Positions 5,781 through 10,499 of a stretch of 10,499 nucleotides of DNA are shown one piece after another. The stretch lies in the NCBI GenBank assembly GCA_002394185.1, contig DGTB01000218.1, forward strand, positions 1 through 10,499. Reading direction: 5' to 3'. The translations under genes were made by a program, and so were the position numbers. The notes below the pieces were generated by a model. The model was not told where the DNA came from and did no database searches. It worked only from the letters and a program-made list of their open reading frames with translations. The first letter of the stretch is position 1. The number at the start of each line of letters is the position of its first letter. This DNA is from Bacteroidales bacterium UBA4347. Lineage in GTDB: Bacteria; Bacteroidota; Bacteroidia; Bacteroidales; P3.

Positions 5781-6574
5781 CACATGACGTAAAGGTCGTC
5801 CCGCTGATTGAGGAAAAGGATGGGGGTATGGTCGGCGGAACGGAGCAGTCGCAGCGGCTGCGGGGTGGCGAATAGATCGAAAAGGTCCCGGTTGCGTAAG
5901 TCGGGCACGAGACTTATCAGCATGTCGCATTCGCCCAAGGCGAGGGTCTTGCTGTCGGGATTGGCAAGCTGGCTGCTGCTCTCGAGAATGTGTTTCTCGT
6001 AGCTCAACGATAGGGATGAGAATATCTTGTCCAGATAGCGGAAGTTGTTGTTGCAGCGATTGCGGAAGTCGGGGTCGGTGTAGGGGAGATGGTAGACATC
6101 TATTTGGCTGCTGCAGAACCGTGCCATATAGGAGGCCCAGATGAGTTTCTCCTTGCTTTCGCGCTGGTGGTCGAGACTCAGTCCCACATGATTGAATCTG
6201 AGCTCTGTGACTGTTGCGGGAATGGATAGGTATGCTACTTTCGAGAGTCGGAAGTTCTTTAGCAGTTGACGAGGATTCGCCATGCTGTCGCGGCGCGCTT
6301 TGTGGTCGCACAATGCCATGGCCAGCACCACGTTGAATGCCGTAGGCATGGCCTCGATGGCTGAAGGCCAGTCGCTTTCCAGTGCGGCATAGGGGTGACC
6401 CAGTGTGTCCACCCATTGCTCGCCGTCAGGACTGCAGGTGAAAACGATAATGCCTTTGTGAAAACAATCGGCCATACGGCGTGCTGCCGGCAGCAGGCGC
6501 TCGGCCTCGTCGCGACTGTCGGCACAGACGGCAATGAACTGGTCTTTCTTTTGCTTGTTGTTTGTTGTCGGCAT
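5774..6574 (-). CDS. UspA-like protein, two-domain type
   Basis: 266 residues, cytoplasmic, with no signal peptide. The layout fits two tandem Usp (Rossmann-like) folds. Residues about 10-130 begin with the strand FIAVCADSRDEAERLL and contain the strand KGIIVFTCS. Residues about 130-266 contain VAYLSIPA, then an SKEKLIWASYMARFCSSQIDVYHLP segment typical of the Usp helix-strand unit, and close with HTPILFLNQRDDLYVMCD. The ATP-binding glycine motif G-2x-G-9x-G(S/T) is not evident, so it may be a non-nucleotide-binding Usp. The ATG is 4 bases after the stop of the large secreted protein with no Shine-Dalgarno, so translational coupling to that gene is likely. Its role, and why it travels with a T9SS cargo, are unknown. 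Assignment rests on fold-like patterns and is moderate. Confidence 0.65.
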   Translation of the reverse strand: MPTTNNKQKKDQFIAVCADSRDEAERLLPAARRMADCFHKGIIVFTCSPDGEQWVDTLGHPYAALESDWPSAIEAMPTAFNVVLAMALCDHKARRDSMANPRQLLKNFRLSKVAYLSIPATVTELRFNHVGLSLDHQRESKEKLIWASYMARFCSSQIDVYHLPYTDPDFRNRCNNNFRYLDKIFSSLSLSYEKHILESSSQLANPDSKTLALGECDMLISLVPDLRNRDLFDLFATPQPLRLLRSADHTPILFLNQRDDLYVMCD

Positions 6575-6578
6575 GTGC

Positions 6579-9500
6579 TTACAAAATCAGTGTGATGTCG
6601 CCTTTAAGCTCGGTCTCTGTGCCGTTGAGGCATCGTATGCGGCAGGTGTAGGTGTACACTCCCGGCAGGCAGGCATTGTCGCGATAACGGCCGTCCCATC
6701 GGCAGTTGTTCACATCGTCCGACTCGTAAATGCATTGCCCCCAGCGATTAAAGATGGCTACATGGATTTCGGACAAAATGGGGCTTGAAAAGTCCACAGC
6801 GTCGTTGATGCCGTCATTGTTGGGAGTGAAAGCATTGGGGATGTGGTAGTCCGGATCGCCACAATTGAGGACCGTACAGTGGATGCAGACGGTGTCGGAG
6901 GCTTTGCAGCCATCGGCTCCGGTGACCTCGACCGCGTAGCACACCGCTGTGTCGGTGGGGGTGGCCTGGGTGCTGGCGGCAGCAGGGGTCTCCAGGTCGG
7001 TGGCGGGAGTCCACCGATAAGTAGCTCCATCTATTGCCGTCGAATGCAGGGTGACGGTCTGGCCGAGATACACGCTGGAACGGTCGGCCCAAGCGTGGAA
7101 GTTGTCGAGGGTGTGACTGCGTACAATGGCAGTAGTGTCCACCAGCGGGCAGCCGTCGGAAACCAGACGGGTGGTATAGGAGCCTTCGCACAATCCATTG
7201 AACAGGGTGTCTCTCTGCATACCATTGTCGGTATAATGAATTCTGTACCAGCCCGTACAGCTGTCGCTGCACAGCACGTCGCCTATCTCTTTCCTGTACA
7301 CTGGCCGCTCGGGATTCACCAGCGTAGCATCCTGCTCGTCGGTGCATCCATAGCCCGACACCACCAAGTGGTATTCGCCCGCTCTCAAGCCATCGACGAC
7401 GTAATTGCGCCCCACAAAGGTGCCCGCGGCGGGTGGTGTGACGTTGATGCTGATGGAATCAATATCTATTTGTGGACCAATATGCAACGTGATGCTCCCG
7501 TCGGCCGAATCCGTACATGAGATGCCTCCAATGCTCATTTGGTCGAACAGGGTGTAGTTCTGCACCTCGAAGGTGTCGGTCTCGCTGCATCCGGGGGCCG
7601 ATACGCGCAAAAGATATATGCCGGTTTCGCTCACCCAGGGGTTGGCCACCGTCGGGTCGCTGACGTTGTCGCTGAGCCATTGGTAGGTGGCGCCGAGCTG
7701 CGGCTGCATGCCTATCTGTATCTGTGCGTTGGCACAGGAAATCATGGGTTCAAAACGGTGCCCGTCGCCACCGATGACGTGTATCGTATGGCGCTGTGTG
7801 TCGGCTTCGCTGCAGCCTCCCGGCATGCGGGCAATGAGGGTGACGGTGTAGAGGCCGCCATTGCTGTAGGTGTGCGACGGGTTGCGCTGCGTGGAACCGG
7901 TGCCGTCGCCGAAATCCCACTGGAACGAGGTGCCGCGGCCGGTGTTGCGAAAATCCACCGTGTAGGGGGCGCAGCCTGCCGTGGGAGGCACAAATTCGGC
8001 TACGGGAAAGTCGTTGGAGACATTGAACCGGAAGAGGGCATTGTTGCAGTTGGTGGCGTTGTTGGTGGCGCTCCAGGCATTGGCCGTGGTGGGGAACCCC
8101 TGTGTGCCGCCGCAGGAGCCGCACACCGATTGGTACAGCGTAGCCAGTCGGTCGAATCTCGAGGTGCCGCCGTCCACGTGGTCGCCACCGCCTCGCGGCT
8201 GGCTGCTGTCGTGCGTCTCGCCGAAAAATGAGGCATAGACCAGGCTGTTGGCATTGGCCTCAATGGACATGATGTAGAAGTCCTGGCCGTCAGTGGTGTC
8301 CATCCACGCATTGGCGGTGGTCTCCATGCCCGTGGTTCCCATGGTATACCACGGGATGCCCGAGTAGCCCACAAAGTCGCGGCCCCATCCCGCAAGGTAG
8401 ATTCGGTTGCAGATGTCGGCGGCGAAGGCGGTGGGCGAGAGGTTGATGCGCCCGGGGGTGCCGAAAAGGGTGCTCCACACGCGGTCGCTCAAGTCGGGTT
8501 TCATTCTCATGAGGAGCATGCCGCTATTGTAGACGCTGTAGTTGGCGTTGTAGACAAATGTGCTCACCCCCATGGGTTTGGTTTGGCCGAAAAGGAAGAC
8601 CTCGTCGCGCTTGCCGGAACGGACAAAGTACAGCTGGTCGTATTGGCTCAGCCCCACGAAGGTGGAGGATATCAGGCGGTCGCCGTGATAGGATATTTTG
8701 CTTACAAATCCATCGGCCGACCCGCCGCCATAGGAGGTCTGCCATGCGCCTGTCGTGGTGGGAAAATCGAAGCTGTTGGTGCCGCCGCAGACCAGCAGAT
8801 TGTAGGCCGAGTCCACGTCTATCGAGTATACGGCATCGTCGCCCAAACCGCCCAAATAGGTGCTCCACAGCAGTGTGCGCAGATTGTGGTCCAGCTTGAA
8901 CACCACGCCGTTCTGGCGCGGCGGGGCTGTGGGCTGCACGCTGCCGGCGGTGGTGGGAAAATTGCTGCTCATCGTGGTGCTGCCCACATAGATGTTGTTT
9001 AGGTTGTCGGTGATGAGCTCGCCGCGGGCGCCGTCGCCATAGTTGTAGTACAGCGAGTCGTTGCCGGACATCATCACTGTGTAATTGTTGTTGAAATAGT
9101 TGCGATAGTTGAGGCCGTCGTTGCCACTGCCGCCGATGTAGGTCGAGGCCCTCAGCTGCGTGCCGTTGGCGCTCAGGCTGCTGACGAAGATGTCGCTGCC
9201 GTTGGCATAGCGGATGATGCTTGACTCGTAGTCAATCTGCTGCCCTCCGCCGTGCTGTGGCTGATATGCTCCCGGGGTGACGGGAAAGTCGTCCGAACCC
9301 GTTGTGCCAAGGACTATCAGCTCGTCGAAGGTGTTGACAAACAGGCTGTGCGCCATGTCGGCCGAGCTGCCGCCCAGATAGGTGGCATAGAGGCGCTGCT
9401 GTCCCAACGAGTCGAATTTGAAGATACCTACGTCGACATTGCCTCCCGGCGCCTGCTGGTAGGCGCCCAGCGAAGTGGGATAGCCCACGTCGAACACCAG

Positions 9501-10334
9501 GCCCGCCGTGTAAACGTTCTTCTCCGAATCGTAGGCCGCCGTGGTGCCCCAGTTGTCGGCGGTGGAGCCTGTGTAGGTGGAAAAGAGCAGCACGGGGTCG
9601 ATGACCAGTTCGCGGCTGTGGTCGTAGTCGCCGATTTCTATCCACACCTTCCAGCGGTTTTCGCCCAGGCTGTTCACCTTCCAACGGCTCTCCACCTTCT
9701 GCTCGCCGCGCTCCATTTTCTGATAGACGTACGGAGCCAACTCCACCACGTCCCTCACGCTTGTCTTCACAATCAGGTTGCCCTGCCGGTTCACGCTCAC
9801 ACCGTCGGTGCCTTCGTATTCGACAGCAATGGCCGACACATCGGCTCCGGCATCGACAATGAAGTTGTATTTCAGCGCATTCTTTCCTCCATACACCTCC
9901 AGGGCCACGCCCGGATAGAGACCGTCGTAGCGCGCCGAGGCATAGTTGCCCACCCGCGAACGCCAGCGGCTCGGGTCGTCGCCGAGGTAATAGTTGGAAT
10001 AACCCTCCTGGCGGTCCTGGCCCATGGGCAGGGCAGGGGAGGCCCCGAGGAAATGCATCCGGTAGGCATGGCACATCGGTAGACCTTGCGCCGGTGCCGG
10101 ATGGGCCGTGTGCTCGCGCAACGCCACCGTGATGCCGTCGGCCTCCAGAAACAGCGCCGCATCGTGTAGCTGAACCTCGTAGCGCACTCGCGAATCCCAC
10201 TGGCCCATATTCTCGGTGAACAGCACCATTGCCCCCGTCCCAAGCGTGTCGCGCTCGTTGCGGGCATAAGACAATAGATTGGCAATCAGCATGATTGTCA
10301 GCACAATCCATCGTCTTGTACATCTGGTGAACAT
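6579..10334 (-). CDS. T9SS type B-sorted secreted protein: SBBP beta-propeller, PKD, CHU_C
   Basis: 1251 residues from the ATG at 10334. Residues 1-24 form a signal peptide (basic start, hydrophobic core, SYA cleavage). An N-terminal domain (about 37-250) starts with the ENMGQWD motif seen before SBBP propellers (probably DUF7948). Repeats of the SBBP type, such as STYLGGLGDDAVYSI and DFPTTTGAWQ, fill about 250-775. A PKD domain with WDFGDGTG (Trp806) covers about 780-860. Ig-like, cysteine-bearing modules run to about 1150. The C-terminus from 1165 (IPNAFTPNNDGIND, FNRWGQCIYES, WDGRY, LPGVYTYTCRIRC) is the gliding-motility CHU_C sorting domain of T9SS cargo. The protein should therefore cross the outer membrane by T9SS and be displayed or released; an adhesin-like role is inferred. 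An in-frame start 90 bases upstream is rejected, because the signal peptide and promoter support 10334. Confidence 0.93.
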   Translation of the reverse strand: MFTRCTRRWIVLTIMLIANLLSYARNERDTLGTGAMVLFTENMGQWDSRVRYEVQLHDAALFLEADGITVALREHTAHPAPAQGLPMCHAYRMHFLGASPALPMGQDRQEGYSNYYLGDDPSRWRSRVGNYASARYDGLYPGVALEVYGGKNALKYNFIVDAGADVSAIAVEYEGTDGVSVNRQGNLIVKTSVRDVVELAPYVYQKMERGEQKVESRWKVNSLGENRWKVWIEIGDYDHSRELVIDPVLLFSTYTGSTADNWGTTAAYDSEKNVYTAGLVFDVGYPTSLGAYQQAPGGNVDVGIFKFDSLGQQRLYATYLGGSSADMAHSLFVNTFDELIVLGTTGSDDFPVTPGAYQPQHGGGQQIDYESSIIRYANGSDIFVSSLSANGTQLRASTYIGGSGNDGLNYRNYFNNNYTVMMSGNDSLYYNYGDGARGELITDNLNNIYVGSTTMSSNFPTTAGSVQPTAPPRQNGVVFKLDHNLRTLLWSTYLGGLGDDAVYSIDVDSAYNLLVCGGTNSFDFPTTTGAWQTSYGGGSADGFVSKISYHGDRLISSTFVGLSQYDQLYFVRSGKRDEVFLFGQTKPMGVSTFVYNANYSVYNSGMLLMRMKPDLSDRVWSTLFGTPGRINLSPTAFAADICNRIYLAGWGRDFVGYSGIPWYTMGTTGMETTANAWMDTTDGQDFYIMSIEANANSLVYASFFGETHDSSQPRGGGDHVDGGTSRFDRLATLYQSVCGSCGGTQGFPTTANAWSATNNATNCNNALFRFNVSNDFPVAEFVPPTAGCAPYTVDFRNTGRGTSFQWDFGDGTGSTQRNPSHTYSNGGLYTVTLIARMPGGCSEADTQRHTIHVIGGDGHRFEPMISCANAQIQIGMQPQLGATYQWLSDNVSDPTVANPWVSETGIYLLRVSAPGCSETDTFEVQNYTLFDQMSIGGISCTDSADGSITLHIGPQIDIDSISINVTPPAAGTFVGRNYVVDGLRAGEYHLVVSGYGCTDEQDATLVNPERPVYRKEIGDVLCSDSCTGWYRIHYTDNGMQRDTLFNGLCEGSYTTRLVSDGCPLVDTTAIVRSHTLDNFHAWADRSSVYLGQTVTLHSTAIDGATYRWTPATDLETPAAASTQATPTDTAVCYAVEVTGADGCKASDTVCIHCTVLNCGDPDYHIPNAFTPNNDGINDAVDFSSPILSEIHVAIFNRWGQCIYESDDVNNCRWDGRYRDNACLPGVYTYTCRIRCLNGTETELKGDITLIL

Positions 10335-10360
10335 CTTTTTTCTGTCTAATAATCCCGATG

Positions 10361-10393
10361 CAAAGATACGCCTTTTTTTTGATATATTAGAAA
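10361..10393 (-). promoter_or_regulatory. Bacteroidota promoter for the T9SS-cargo/UspA-like unit
   Basis: The minus strand has TATCTTTG (10368-10361), a perfect TAnnTTTG -7 box, 26 bases before the ATG at 10334. A poor -33 candidate (TTTC, 10393-10390) lies 21 bases upstream, in an A/T-rich tract with an A8 run. Transcription would begin about 20 bases before the ATG, so the in-frame codons further upstream would not be in the mRNA. Confidence 0.6.
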
Positions 10394-10442
10394 TTATTTT
10401 AAAAACTTTGCCCCAAACCTCCACCCGAAACCCTCCCGTGAC

Positions 10443-10499
10443 GTGTCCGATACGGCCGTTCTTATATTGTTTTTATATAGTTCGCATATTGTTTACATA
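10443..10499 (-). repeat. 11-bp tandem repeat array (right), inverted copy of the left array
   Basis: Read on the minus strand from the window edge: a partial unit TATGTA (10499-10494), then AACAATATGCG (10493-10483), AACTATATAAA (10482-10472) and AACAATATAAG (10471-10461). The flank with core GGCCGTATCGGACAC follows (10460-10443). It aligns without gaps to 2-52, 44 of 51 positions matching. The array continues past the window. It lies about 75 bases upstream of the large cargo gene's promoter. No known family is recognised. Confidence 0.85.

Noticed and set aside
4238..5875. Plus-strand reading frame of 545 codons
   Set aside because: It is antisense to the lipoprotein gene and runs through its promoter. 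It has no domain, no signal and no plausible promoter, whereas the minus-strand protein has a clear lipoprotein signal.
10335..10424. Upstream start for the large secreted protein (30 extra residues)
   Set aside because: It would bury the signal peptide behind a charged extension, and it lies upstream of the predicted transcription start; the TATCTTTG box falls inside it.
1..10499. Composite transposon or linear element with terminal inverted repeats
   Set aside because: The inverted ends resemble terminal repeats, but the cargo includes der and trxA, and there is no transposase, integrase, replication gene or visible target duplication. The arrays also appear to continue beyond the window.

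Overview
The window reads as chromosomal DNA of a member of the Bacteroidota, most likely an uncultured Bacteroidales. Three things point there. First, the proteins: a T9SS type B (gliding-motility CHU_C) sorting domain, a DUF5723-type outer-membrane protein, and a lipoprotein with an acidic stretch after its cysteine. Second, promoter boxes of the Bacteroidota form TAnnTTTG. Third, most starts lack an obvious Shine-Dalgarno. All seven genes lie on the minus strand, so transcription runs from high to low coordinates, and genes fill almost all of the window.

Layout in order of transcription: (1) 10499-10443, an array of 11-bp AT-rich tandem repeats with a conserved flank; (2) a promoter near 10361-10393, then a 1251-residue secreted beta-propeller/PKD/CHU_C protein (10334-6579), and 4 bases later a two-domain UspA-like protein (6574-5774); (3) a promoter region at 5722-5765 with a duplicated TATATTTG box, leading into lipoprotein (5671-4340), DUF5723 barrel (4315-2876) and the ribosome-assembly GTPase Der (2830-1526), spaced tightly enough to be one operon; (4) an intergenic stretch (1350-1525) made of three blocks of 7-bp repeats, one REP-like GC hairpin and a good sigma-54-type promoter match; (5) thioredoxin (1349-1035) overlapping by one base with a GTG-started DUF58 protein (1035-82); (6) 52-2, a second 11-bp repeat array with the same flank as the first, in inverted orientation.

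Functionally the window joins envelope and secretion genes to housekeeping ones (Der, thioredoxin). The lipoprotein and barrel look like an outer-membrane pair, and the large CHU_C protein is probably a T9SS cargo displayed on or released from the surface.

The least explained signals are non-coding. These are the paired, phase-matched 11-bp arrays at both window edges (44 of 51 positions identical without gaps), the heptamer/hairpin intergene, and the sigma-54-like site within it. I found no CRISPR array, transposase, integrase, tRNA, rRNA or recognisable defence system. The arrays are the best candidate for something undescribed, but their function cannot be read from this sequence.
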